NCBI GenBank assembly: GCA_965658435.1
Contig: CBFHSE010000012.1
Location: 1 to 38,295, forward strand
Source of the DNA: JADHLN01 sp965658435
GTDB taxonomy: Bacteria > Pseudomonadota > Alphaproteobacteria > Rickettsiales > JABIRX01
DNA: 38,295 bases
Direction of reading: 5' to 3'
In this document: piece after piece, positions 1 through 7,652 of the stretch
Layout: each line of letters begins with the position of its first letter
Position numbering within the stretch: the stretch's first letter is position 1
Notes under the pieces: model-generated
What the model was told of the DNA's origin: nothing
Databases searched by the model: none
What the model saw: the letters and a program-made list of their open reading frames with translations, nothing else
Translations under genes and position numbers: made by a program

Positions 1-893
1 GATTTGATTTTTTTATAAGCATCATCAGAAGATAATATTCCTCCTGAGCCAATTATAGGGATTTTCCCTTTTAAAATTTTATAGGCAGAAGAAATTTTTT
101 TATTAGATAATTCATAAAGTGGCTTGCCGCTTAAACCACCAATTTCATTTTTTCTCTTTTCAGATAAAGAAAAATCTCGGCTAATTGTTGTGTTACTTAT
201 TATAAGAGCGTCAATTGAATATTTAAGAGCTAAATTACAAATATCTTGTAATTCCTTATCTGTTAAATCTGGTGCTATTTTAAGGAATATTTTTGATTTA
301 TAAGATTTTTTTAATTTTTTTATAAAATCTTCTAATAAATCTTTTTTTTGCAAATCTCTTAATCCTTTGGTATTTGGAGAGGAGATATTTACAGTAAAAT
401 ATGATGGTAACTCTCTGAAAAAATCAAGGAGCTTATAATAATCAGCAAAGCCATCTTTGGAATTTTTGTTTTTACCAATATTAATACCAAAAGTTAAATC
501 TTTATAATTAGAGGTAATTATGTTTTCCATGAATTTATGAGAACCCACATTATTAAATCCCATACGATTAATTATAGCCCTATCTTTAGTAAGACGAAAT
601 AATCTTGGTTTAGGATTGCCGGGTTGGGGTTTGGGAGTAACTGTTCCAAATTCTAAGAAGCCAAAATTGAATTTTGCTAAGGAGTTTACAACTTCCGCGT
701 TTTTATCAAAGCCTGCAGCTAACCCAATAGGGTTTTTAAATTTAATACCAGCAACATTACTTTCTAAGATTTTATTTTGACAATTTTTTCTAGCAAAAAT
801 TAATTTCTTTTTAAGTAGTAATATTATTAAATTATGAGCTGTTTCTGGTTTAACAATATATAAGAAAACACGATAAAGTTTAAATAAAGTCAT
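1..893 (-). CDS. pyrD: Dihydroorotate dehydrogenase (quinone), class 2, C-terminus outside window
   Basis: This membrane-associated flavoenzyme oxidises dihydroorotate to orotate in pyrimidine synthesis and passes the electrons to quinone. The frame starts at the ATG complementary to 891-893 and stays open to the window edge, giving about 297 residues of the usual 330-360. Translation shows an N-terminal helical segment of the class 2 type. It is followed by the FMN/substrate motif GLAAGFDKN, then GFLEFGTVTP, the segment INRMGFNN, and VNISSPNTKGLRDLQ around the catalytic-base region. Near the edge, IGSGGI belongs to the phosphate-binding part of the barrel. The gene is divergent from the TPR/pilT/pyrB run; another pyrimidine gene, pyrB, lies 2 kb away. 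Identification is firm; only the 3' end is missing. Confidence 0.93.
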   Translation of the reverse strand, partial: MTLFKLYRVFLYIVKPETAHNLIILLLKKKLIFARKNCQNKILESNVAGIKFKNPIGLAAGFDKNAEVVNSLAKFNFGFLEFGTVTPKPQPGNPKPRLFRLTKDRAIINRMGFNNVGSHKFMENIITSNYKDLTFGINIGKNKNSKDGFADYYKLLDFFRELPSYFTVNISSPNTKGLRDLQKKDLLEDFIKKLKKSYKSKIFLKIAPDLTDKELQDICNLALKYSIDALIISNTTISRDFSLSEKRKNEIGGLSGKPLYELSNKKISSAYKILKGKIPIIGSGGILSSDDAYKKIK

Positions 894-963
894 TTTAATT
901 TGAAAATTATTATGTTAATGTTAAAAAAATTAAAATTAAGATATTAATTCTTATAAATTGATT

Positions 964-1836
964 ATGATAAAAATTTCTTTAATTGCAATTCTAGCTTTAA
1001 GCCTTTTAATTAATGCTTCTAATGCTAGTATAGAAGATTCAATTGAAAAGAATATTAATTCTGAAATCAAAGATATTCAAAATAGTAAATTATCAAAGGA
1101 AACTAAAGATTTATTAGGAGAAATATATAGTCGCAAATTGAAAGATAACAAGGCAAGAAAAAAGCAAAAAATAACAATTGATCGTTTCAAAAATAATAAA
1201 ACTGACGGAAAAGAATATGAGACATTACAAGGTAATAATGGTATTAACATAGTTATTAAAAAACCAGGTAATAAACTTAAAAAAAAGCTAAAGCTTTATC
1301 AAGAAGCATTTTATGAGAGCAAAAATAAAAAATATGAATCAGCAATAATAAAATTCGAGAAAATATTACAACAATACCCACAAGACAGAATCGCTCTTTC
1401 TGGAGTGGCCTCTTCCTACCATAGAATTGGGGAGTTTGAATTAGCTAATGATTATTATTTAAAAGTTCTTAAACTTTATCCTAATGATCAGAAAGCAACT
1501 AATAACTTTCTAACATTATTAGCAGAAGAAGCACCAGATGAATCATTATTAGAGTTACTTAAATTAGACAGAATATCAAAAAATAATCCAGTTTTAAAAG
1601 CTCAAATTGCAAATTTATATGTTTACAAAAAAGATTATGAGGAAGCTCTTAATTATATACAATATGCTATCGTTATCGATAATAACAATCTTTCTTACCA
1701 TTTTAATAAAGCGGTTATTCTCAATAAATTAGGTCTAAAAAAAGAGGCAAATAAAATTTTAAGAAGAATAATATCTCAAAATCACCACAGTGATCCAAGG
1801 ATATCATTTGAAAAAATTAAAAAACAATTAAACTAA
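964..1836 (+). CDS. Secreted TPR-repeat protein upstream of pilT
   Basis: The N-terminus is a clear signal peptide: basic MIK, a hydrophobic stretch to about residue 16, and an NAS-type cleavage site. The protein is therefore probably periplasmic. Residues 25-95 are Lys- and Glu-rich and low in complexity. From about residue 105 to the end there are helical TPR repeats, with alternating small and aromatic residues in YESAIIKFEKIL, ELANDYYLKVLKLYP and EALNYIQYAI. A TTG two codons upstream at 958 is also open, but the ATG at 964 is the likelier start. The gene ends 9 bases before pilT, so the two are probably co-transcribed. A role in pilus assembly, like PilF/PilW-type TPR proteins, is suggested only by this position; the exact family was not recognised. 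Confidence 0.7.
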   Translation: MIKISLIAILALSLLINASNASIEDSIEKNINSEIKDIQNSKLSKETKDLLGEIYSRKLKDNKARKKQKITIDRFKNNKTDGKEYETLQGNNGINIVIKKPGNKLKKKLKLYQEAFYESKNKKYESAIIKFEKILQQYPQDRIALSGVASSYHRIGEFELANDYYLKVLKLYPNDQKATNNFLTLLAEEAPDESLLELLKLDRISKNNPVLKAQIANLYVYKKDYEEALNYIQYAIVIDNNNLSYHFNKAVILNKLGLKKEANKILRRIISQNHHSDPRISFEKIKKQLN

Positions 1837-1845
1837 ATAAATGAA

Positions 1846-2901
1846 ATGAGTCACGCATCATTACTTGACAAAATATTAGTAATTACAAATCAAAAAACAG
1901 TCTCTGACATTTTTTTTAGTCCAGGTCTTCCTCCTGCTGTTCGCCAATTAGGTAATTTAAAATATATTTCAGATCAGAAATTAGAATCAGATGATATTGA
2001 AAAAATTATTTCTCTTACTATGAGTGAGGGGCAAAAAAAAACCTATGACAATGAATTTGAAATAGACTATGCCTACAATCACTACAATAAGTTTCGTTAC
2101 AGAGTAAATGCTTTTAGAACAGTTAAAGGTCATGCAGCTACAATGCGAAAAATATCAACAGTGGTTCCTGATTTTCAAGAAATCAATGCTCCTTCAATAA
2201 TTTTAGATTTGGTTAAAAAAGATCATGGTTTAATATTAGTTACGGGACCAACTGGATCAGGTAAGTCAACAACATTAGCCGCTGTAATAGATTATCTTAA
2301 CAAATATTCAGCCAAACACATAGTTGCTATTGAAGATCCAGTTGAATTTATTTTTGAATCTAAGCAATCAATAATAAATCAAAGACAACTGGAAACAAAC
2401 ACCAAATCTTTTGCAAGAGCGTTAAGAAGTGCTTTAAGAGAAGATCCAGATGTTATAATGGTTGGAGAAATGCGTGATCCCGAAACAATTAGATTAGCGC
2501 TTACTGCTGCAGAAACAGGACATCTTGTTTTATCAACTCTTCATACAAACACAGCTTATGATTCTGTAAATAGAATTATTGATATATTCCCTCCGGAAAC
2601 AAAAAAACTAGCGGTAACATTATTATCATCTTCATTAGTTGGTGTAGTTTCACAAAGGCTTGTTCCAGGAAAAGATATGAAATCTATGGTGCCTGCTCAT
2701 GAAATTTTAGTTGCAACTAGTGCAGTTAAAAATCTAATCAGAGAAGGAAATATTCCTCAAATTGCATCAATGATGCAGGTGGGGCAAAAATTTGGTATGA
2801 TTACAATGCAAGATAGCATTCAATCACTTATTTCAAGAGGTTTAGTTAGCTCTGAAACATTAAAGAATCTGACCAAGCAAGTAACTGAAAATGAAAATTA
2901 A
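1846..2901 (+). CDS. pilT: Type IV pilus retraction ATPase PilT
   Basis: A hexameric cytoplasmic ATPase of the GspE/PilT secretion superfamily that powers pilus retraction. At 351 residues it has the PilT length. An N-terminal PAS-like domain (to about residue 100) precedes the RecA-like core. The core carries Walker A GPTGSGKS (about 133-140), an Asp box near IAIEDPVEF, Walker B DVIMVGEMRDPETI (about 203-216) and the His box TGHLVLSTLHTNTA. The C-terminal AVKNLIREGN matches the PilT-specific AIRNLIRE motif, which separates it from PilB and from DotB-type ATPases. An ATG at 1841 is followed at once by a stop, so 1846 is the start. Its 3' end overlaps pyrB by 11 bases. Probable substrates are the prepilins encoded at 27.9-35.2 kb; no pilB, pilC or pilQ lies in the window. 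Confidence 0.92.
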   Translation: MSHASLLDKILVITNQKTVSDIFFSPGLPPAVRQLGNLKYISDQKLESDDIEKIISLTMSEGQKKTYDNEFEIDYAYNHYNKFRYRVNAFRTVKGHAATMRKISTVVPDFQEINAPSIILDLVKKDHGLILVTGPTGSGKSTTLAAVIDYLNKYSAKHIVAIEDPVEFIFESKQSIINQRQLETNTKSFARALRSALREDPDVIMVGEMRDPETIRLALTAAETGHLVLSTLHTNTAYDSVNRIIDIFPPETKKLAVTLLSSSLVGVVSQRLVPGKDMKSMVPAHEILVATSAVKNLIREGNIPQIASMMQVGQKFGMITMQDSIQSLISRGLVSSETLKNLTKQVTENEN

Positions 2902-3823
2902 AAATAAAATCAAGCATCTTATAGATGTTAACCAGTTGGATAAAGAAGATATTAAACAAATTTTTAACAGAGCTGACTTTTTTTATAAAAATCCTATTTC
3001 AAAAAAATATCTTGGAAAAAAATTAGTTAACTTATTTTTTGAGACTTCAACCAGAAGTAGGACTTCATTTGAAATCGCTTCTAAAAATTTAGGTATGGAA
3101 GTAATAAATATAGATATTTCATCTTTAGCTCTAAATAAGAAGGGTGAATCAGAGCAAGACACAATCTTAACTTTAAATGCATTAAAACCTGACTTTATTT
3201 CAATCAGACATAAATTTGGAGGTATAGTTGAAAAGCTTGCCTCATATAGCAAAAATGCTGCTATAATAAATGCAGGGGATGGTTCTCATGCTCATCCAAC
3301 CCAAGCTTTACTAGATTCTTATACAATATATAAAGCTTTAAAAATGAAAGGGTTAGATGATTTTAAAGATACAAATATTACAATAACAGGTGATATAATA
3401 AATAGTAGAGTTGCGCGTTCAAATATTAAATTGCTTTCATATCTTGGCGCAAATATAACTCTAGCATCCATACCAACATTATTACCAAAATATTGGTTAG
3501 AAAAAAATATAAATATTACTTCGGACATTAATATGGCTGTAAAAAATTCTGATGTAATAATGATTCTTAGATTACAAAGAGAAAGAATGGAGAGTTCTTT
3601 TGTAACAAGTTTTTCAGATTATTATAAATTTTGTGGTATCAATTTAGATATTATTAAAAAATCTAAGAAGAAACCCATTATAATGCATCCAGGACCTATA
3701 AATAGAGAGGTTGAACTATCATCCGAAGTTGCGGATAATAAAGAAATAAGCGTGATACTTGATCAAGTAACAAATGGCATTGCCATTAGGCAGGCCGTAA
3801 TAGAAAAAATGGCGGAAGGTTAA
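2891..3823 (+). CDS. pyrB: Aspartate carbamoyltransferase catalytic subunit
   Basis: Condenses carbamoyl phosphate with aspartate, the committed step of pyrimidine synthesis. At 310 residues it has normal length. The carbamoyl-phosphate loop FFETSTRSRTSFE is at about residues 49-61. HAHPTQALLDSYTI is at about 134-147, and the aspartate-site motif HPGPINREVEL is at about 266-276, which distinguishes it from ornithine carbamoyltransferase. The start codon lies inside the end of pilT, suggesting translational coupling with a functionally unrelated gene. No regulatory subunit (pyrI) and no adjacent pyrC were seen. It converges on the CHCC zinc-finger gene with a one-base gap. Confidence 0.95.
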   Translation: MKIKNKIKHLIDVNQLDKEDIKQIFNRADFFYKNPISKKYLGKKLVNLFFETSTRSRTSFEIASKNLGMEVINIDISSLALNKKGESEQDTILTLNALKPDFISIRHKFGGIVEKLASYSKNAAIINAGDGSHAHPTQALLDSYTIYKALKMKGLDDFKDTNITITGDIINSRVARSNIKLLSYLGANITLASIPTLLPKYWLEKNINITSDINMAVKNSDVIMILRLQRERMESSFVTSFSDYYKFCGINLDIIKKSKKKPIIMHPGPINREVELSSEVADNKEISVILDQVTNGIAIRQAVIEKMAEG

Positions 3824-3824
3824 T

Positions 3825-3995
3825 TTAGCCTTTTTTTTTGTCTAGAGTAAATTTAAAACCACAATATGGACATATTGTATCCTTTTTATCTGATAAAAAA
3901 AGGTAAATTTTAGGATGCTTAGATGATTTTTGGCTACCATCGCATGATATTTTAGCTGCTGTGGAGGTTATGTGGTTAATATTATTGTTAATCAT
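3825..3995 (-). CDS. Short CHCC-type zinc-finger protein
   Basis: A 56-residue protein, easily missed because of its size. It has ISCDGS, then KHPKIYLFL, then ICPYCGFKF near the C-terminus. That spacing of Cys, His-Pro and CPYCG is the zf-CHCC signature, the family related to mitochondrial complex I subunit NDUFS6, common in alphaproteobacteria and expected to bind one zinc ion. The reading frame uses the ATG complementary to 3993-3995 and ends at TAA (3825-3827). Its start overlaps the purF stop as ATGA, so it is the last gene of cvpA-purF and translationally coupled to it. In mitochondria the homologue acts in complex I assembly; the bacterial role is not established. Confidence 0.82.
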   Translation of the reverse strand: MINNNINHITSTAAKISCDGSQKSSKHPKIYLFLSDKKDTICPYCGFKFTLDKKKG

Positions 3996-5431
3996 TTCAA
4001 TTTATTTAATAAAGGTAATAAATCATGGTTTTTATCTTCTAATTCTATAGGGTATTCTCCTGAAAAACAAGCATCACAATATTGAGGTTCGGAAGAACTT
4101 CTTTTTGTATAACCTAGTGCTTTATATAAGCCATCAAGAGAAATATAGGATAAAGAATCTACACCAATTAGGCTGGCTATTTCTTGGATATTATGATTAG
4201 CAGCTAATAATTGTTTTCTATCAGGGGTATCTACACCATAAAAGCATGAATGAGTTGTCGGGGGGCTTGAAATTCTCATATGAATTTCTTTAGCCCCACA
4301 AGATCTTAACATATCAACAATCTTCCTTGAAGTTGTTCCTCTAACAATTGAGTCATCTACTAAGACCACTTTCTTACCTTCAATAACAGCTTTATTAGCA
4401 TTATGTTTTAGTTTTACTCCAAAATTTCTGATATTATCAGTAGGTTCAATAAAGGTTCTTCCTACATAGTGATTTCTAATAATACCATATTCAAAAGGAA
4501 TTTTTGACTGTTCTGAATATCCCATGGCTGCTGGAACTCCAGAATCAGGAACAGGAACAACTATATCTGCTGATACAGAGTTTTCATTTGCTAATATTTT
4601 GCCAATATTTTTTCTAACTTGATAAACAGATTTCTCATCTATAATGCTATCCGGTCTTGCAAAATAAATATATTCAAAAATACAAAACTTACTTTTAGAT
4701 TGTGGAAAAGGGTTATAAGAATTTAAACCATCTTGATTTATTATAACCATCTCTCCGGGCTTTATATCCCTAATAAAATTTGCACCAATAATGTCCAGAG
4801 CACATGATTCTGATGCTATAATATAAGAGTTATTTAACTTACCTAAAACTAAAGGTCTAATTCCAGATGGATCTCTTACTGCAATTAATGATTCATTACA
4901 TAGAAAAGCTAATGAGTAAGCCCCTTTTATTTTATTTAAAGCATCAATGATTTTTCCTTCTATATTATTTATTTTGCTTTTTGCAATTAAGTGCAAAATA
5001 ACTTCAGTATCCATAATTGAGTTAAATATTGCGCCTTCTTTTATTAACTCATTCTTAAGAGTTAAAGCATTGGTAATATTGCCATTATGCGCAATAGCTA
5101 GACCTCCAAATGATAATTCAGCAAATATAGGCTGGGAATTATTCGTATTTTTTTTACCAGCTGTAGAATATCTTACATGTCCTATAGCTATATCACCTGG
5201 TAATTTTTTTGTAATTTTATGATCATTAAAAATATCTCCTACGTGACCATTATCATGATGGCAGTAGAAGTTTTTTTTATTGCAGCTTACAATTCCCGCT
5301 GCTTCTTGACCTCTATGTTGTAATGCATGCAAACCTAATGCAGCTAGTACTGAAGCTTCATCAGCACCATAAATACCAAATACACCGCATTCTTCATGAA
5401 GCTGATCAAAATGTAAATCTAATGAATTCAT
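3992..5431 (-). CDS. purF: Amidophosphoribosyltransferase
   Basis: Catalyses the first committed step of purine synthesis, PRPP plus glutamine to phosphoribosylamine. The catalytic Cys of the N-terminal glutaminase domain (CGVFGI) is at residue 15 counted from the ATG at 5431, so a short propeptide must be removed. A TTG at 5458 would lengthen that propeptide by nine residues and looks less likely. The PRPP-binding motif VVLVDDSIVRGTTSRK lies at about residue 350. Cysteines equivalent to the four Bacillus-type Fe-S ligands are present: one just before IFEYIYFARPDS, one in HSCFYG and two in CDACFSG. A 4Fe-4S cluster and oxygen sensitivity are therefore expected. It follows cvpA, as in E. coli. 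Confidence 0.95.
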   Translation of the reverse strand: MNSLDLHFDQLHEECGVFGIYGADEASVLAALGLHALQHRGQEAAGIVSCNKKNFYCHHDNGHVGDIFNDHKITKKLPGDIAIGHVRYSTAGKKNTNNSQPIFAELSFGGLAIAHNGNITNALTLKNELIKEGAIFNSIMDTEVILHLIAKSKINNIEGKIIDALNKIKGAYSLAFLCNESLIAVRDPSGIRPLVLGKLNNSYIIASESCALDIIGANFIRDIKPGEMVIINQDGLNSYNPFPQSKSKFCIFEYIYFARPDSIIDEKSVYQVRKNIGKILANENSVSADIVVPVPDSGVPAAMGYSEQSKIPFEYGIIRNHYVGRTFIEPTDNIRNFGVKLKHNANKAVIEGKKVVLVDDSIVRGTTSRKIVDMLRSCGAKEIHMRISSPPTTHSCFYGVDTPDRKQLLAANHNIQEIASLIGVDSLSYISLDGLYKALGYTKRSSSEPQYCDACFSGEYPIELEDKNHDLLPLLNKLK

Positions 5432-5486
5432 AAAATTTTTTTCATTAAAAATAGTCAATTTATCTTAATTAACAAGATTTTACTAT

Positions 5487-6173
5487 TTATTGTAATTCCT
5501 CAATAAGTTGTTCCATATCATCCATTGAATCTTTCTTATTATCAGATTCAAAATTTTTCAATTTTTTATAATGGTCAATAATCACCATCATATCCTCAAC
5601 CTTATTTCCAATTGAATTATCACTTTTATCTTTATCTGATTGTGATTCTTGTTCTGGATTATCAAGTTTTTTTAGGAAGGGAAGTTGAAAAAAATCAAAA
5701 TTTTGTATTTTCCCAATTGAATCCGCTAAATTTATTTCATATTTTTTGATTTCAGCAAAAATCATGCTATTATTTAGCCAATATGGTGTTGCACCTTTGT
5801 TAATCAGTAATATAATATTTGAAAATATCAGTAGGATGAAAGCATTTTTAATAAATGCTGTAAAAGCACCTAATGCCTTATCTATAATAATAGGAATAAA
5901 AATTCTCAAAAAAGAAACCAAAGGAATTAGCAATATTCCTAAGATAAAACCAATTAAAATATAAATTGTTATAAATACTGAAAAAATAATATAGCTATGC
6001 TGGGTTATTGTTACACCAAGATTTTTTTCTAAATATCCTGTAATAATTATGCAAATTATCAAAGCAACAGATAATTTAATTATAGAAGATATTTCTCCGC
6101 TCAATCCTCTTGCTGAACCAATAACCAGACCAATAAACAGAAAAGATAATATTATGATATCTGATAATTCCAT
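5487..6173 (-). CDS. cvpA: CvpA family inner-membrane protein
   Basis: The first about 165 residues hold four hydrophobic segments typical of CvpA. The first contains the family's characteristic Gly/Ala-rich GLVIGSARGLSGE. The remaining about 60 residues are a charged cytoplasmic or periplasmic tail rich in Ser, Asp and Lys. CvpA proteins were named for colicin V production and are linked to envelope stress tolerance, but their biochemical function is unknown. The start ATG is complementary to 6171-6173. The purF start is 55 bases downstream, reproducing the widespread cvpA-purF pairing. Total length (228) exceeds the E. coli protein (162) because of the tail. Confidence 0.85.
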   Translation of the reverse strand: MELSDIIILSFLFIGLVIGSARGLSGEISSIIKLSVALIICIIITGYLEKNLGVTITQHSYIIFSVFITIYILIGFILGILLIPLVSFLRIFIPIIIDKALGAFTAFIKNAFILLIFSNIILLINKGATPYWLNNSMIFAEIKKYEINLADSIGKIQNFDFFQLPFLKKLDNPEQESQSDKDKSDNSIGNKVEDMMVIIDHYKKLKNFESDNKKDSMDDMEQLIEELQ

Positions 6174-6249
6174 TAGTTATGTTTGATTATAGTTAGGATT
6201 ACAAACTATATAAATAATTATTTATCTCTTATATTCAATGATAAATATA

Positions 6250-6277
6250 TTGAGTTTTTAACAACAAAGCCTAAAAT
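6250..6277 (+). promoter_or_regulatory. Candidate sigma-70 promoter for dapA
   Basis: TTGAGT (6250-6255), a 16-base spacer and TAAAAT (6272-6277) would start transcription about 22 bases before the dapA ATG at 6306. This supports the shorter dapA start. Match by eye only in AT-rich DNA. Confidence 0.4.
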
Positions 6278-6305
6278 AAACAAAGAAATAAAGATTATTA
6301 AATAT

Positions 6306-7178
6306 ATGTTTAAAGGCCTATATACAGCATTAATCACACCATTTAAAAATGGCAAAATAGATGTTTCTTCACTTGAAAAACTTCTTGAAAAACAAATAAA
6401 AGCAAAAGTATCTGGGGTAGTTATTGCCGGTACTACAGGTGAATCTCCAACATTATCCCATGATGAACATAATTATCTTTTAAAAACATGTTTAGATATT
6501 GTTGATAATAAAATTCAAGTAATTGCTGGAACTGGATCTAACTCAACTGAGGAGGCGCTATCATTAACAAAATATGCAGAAAAAATAAATTCAGATGCTG
6601 CTCTAATAGTAACTCCATATTATAATAAGCCTTCACAAAAAGGTCTTTATGAGCATTTTAAATTAATACATGATAATACAAATATACCAATAATATTATA
6701 TAATATACCGGGTAGGTCTATTGTTAACATCTCTATAGATTTATTTAAAAAGTTAGCTTTGCTTACACGTATAGTAGGGGTAAAAGATGCAACAGGTGAC
6801 TTAGAATTACCTAAAATAATTTCTAAAGAAATTGGAAAAGATTTTATCCAAATTTCTGGAGAAGATGCTACAGCAATAGAATTTAATATTGCGGGAGGTC
6901 AGGGTTGTATATCAGTAACCAGCAATATAATACCTGAATTATGCGTAGAGCAACAAAATTATTTTTTTGCGAAAGATATAGCTAATGCAAATAAATTAAC
7001 AACAAAGTTAAAAGAAATTAATCAGGCTTTATTTTGCGAAACAAACCCCATGCCAGTAAAATATGCTGCAAGCTTAATGGATTTATGTGATTCCGAAATT
7101 AGATTGCCGCTTACAGATATAGAAGAACTATCTAAAATTAAAGTTCAGAAGGCCCTAAAAAATCTTTCACTAATATAA
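6306..7178 (+). CDS. dapA: 4-hydroxy-tetrahydrodipicolinate synthase
   Basis: Condenses pyruvate with aspartate semialdehyde in the diaminopimelate/lysine pathway, feeding peptidoglycan. The open frame extends upstream to 6183, but the extra 41 residues are unlike the family. From the ATG at 6306 the protein begins FKGLYTALITPFKNG and is 290 residues, the usual size. Visible features are AGTTGESPTLS (about 43-53), the catalytic-tyrosine segment LYNIPGR (about 131-137) and the Schiff-base lysine in VGVKDATGD (about 158-166). The gene is divergent from cvpA and is followed six bases later by smpB, so they are probably co-transcribed. Confidence 0.95.
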   Translation: MFKGLYTALITPFKNGKIDVSSLEKLLEKQIKAKVSGVVIAGTTGESPTLSHDEHNYLLKTCLDIVDNKIQVIAGTGSNSTEEALSLTKYAEKINSDAALIVTPYYNKPSQKGLYEHFKLIHDNTNIPIILYNIPGRSIVNISIDLFKKLALLTRIVGVKDATGDLELPKIISKEIGKDFIQISGEDATAIEFNIAGGQGCISVTSNIIPELCVEQQNYFFAKDIANANKLTTKLKEINQALFCETNPMPVKYAASLMDLCDSEIRLPLTDIEELSKIKVQKALKNLSLI

Positions 7179-7184
7179 TTATAT

Positions 7185-7652
7185 ATGCCAGTTGCTAAAA
7201 TTATTATACAAAATAAAAAAGCTGGCTTTGAATATAACATAATTTCTACTTATGAAGCAGGAATAATTTTAAAAGGTCCTGAAGTAAAATCATTAAGAGA
7301 AGGTAAGGTAAGTTTTAATGATTCATATGTTATTGCTAAAAATTCAGAGCTATTTATTCAAAATCTGTACATAGCTCCATATAAACATAGTAATAATTTT
7401 CAAATTAATAGTTTGAGGTTAAGAAAAATAATTTTACATAGAGCAGAAATTAATAAATTAATTGGTAGAAGTCAAAAAACAGGTTTTACTATAATCGCTA
7501 CAAAATTATATTTTAATCATAAGAATATAGTAAAATTAGAATTAGCACTAGTAACTGGTAAGAAAAAACACGATAAAAGACAATCCATCAAAGAAAGAGA
7601 GTGGGGTAGAAAAAAACAAGCAATTCTAAAAAAATCATCGCATAATGATTAA
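7185..7652 (+). CDS. smpB: SsrA-binding protein SmpB
   Basis: Binds tmRNA and delivers it to stalled ribosomes for trans-translation. At 155 residues it has normal length. The conserved N-terminal part includes NKKAGFEYNI, then EAGIILKGPEVKSLREGKVS. The C-terminal basic tail includes KKKHDKRQSIKERE. Its stop overlaps the next gene by 8 bases. The ssrA gene itself was not seen in the window. Confidence 0.95.
   Translation: MPVAKIIIQNKKAGFEYNIISTYEAGIILKGPEVKSLREGKVSFNDSYVIAKNSELFIQNLYIAPYKHSNNFQINSLRLRKIILHRAEINKLIGRSQKTGFTIIATKLYFNHKNIVKLELALVTGKKKHDKRQSIKEREWGRKKQAILKKSSHND

Noticed and set aside
2983..3528. Antisense open frames within pyrB
   Set aside because: Two minus-strand frames of 69-89 codons overlap a well-conserved gene and show no motifs; they are shadows of AT-rich codon usage. 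Similar ones inside purF, cvpA, dnaE, mreB, argB and yidC were dropped for the same reason.
6183..6305. N-terminal extension of dapA
   Set aside because: The frame is open upstream to 6183, but the 41 extra residues do not resemble the family. The ATG at 6306 gives the standard length and has a plausible promoter just ahead of it.
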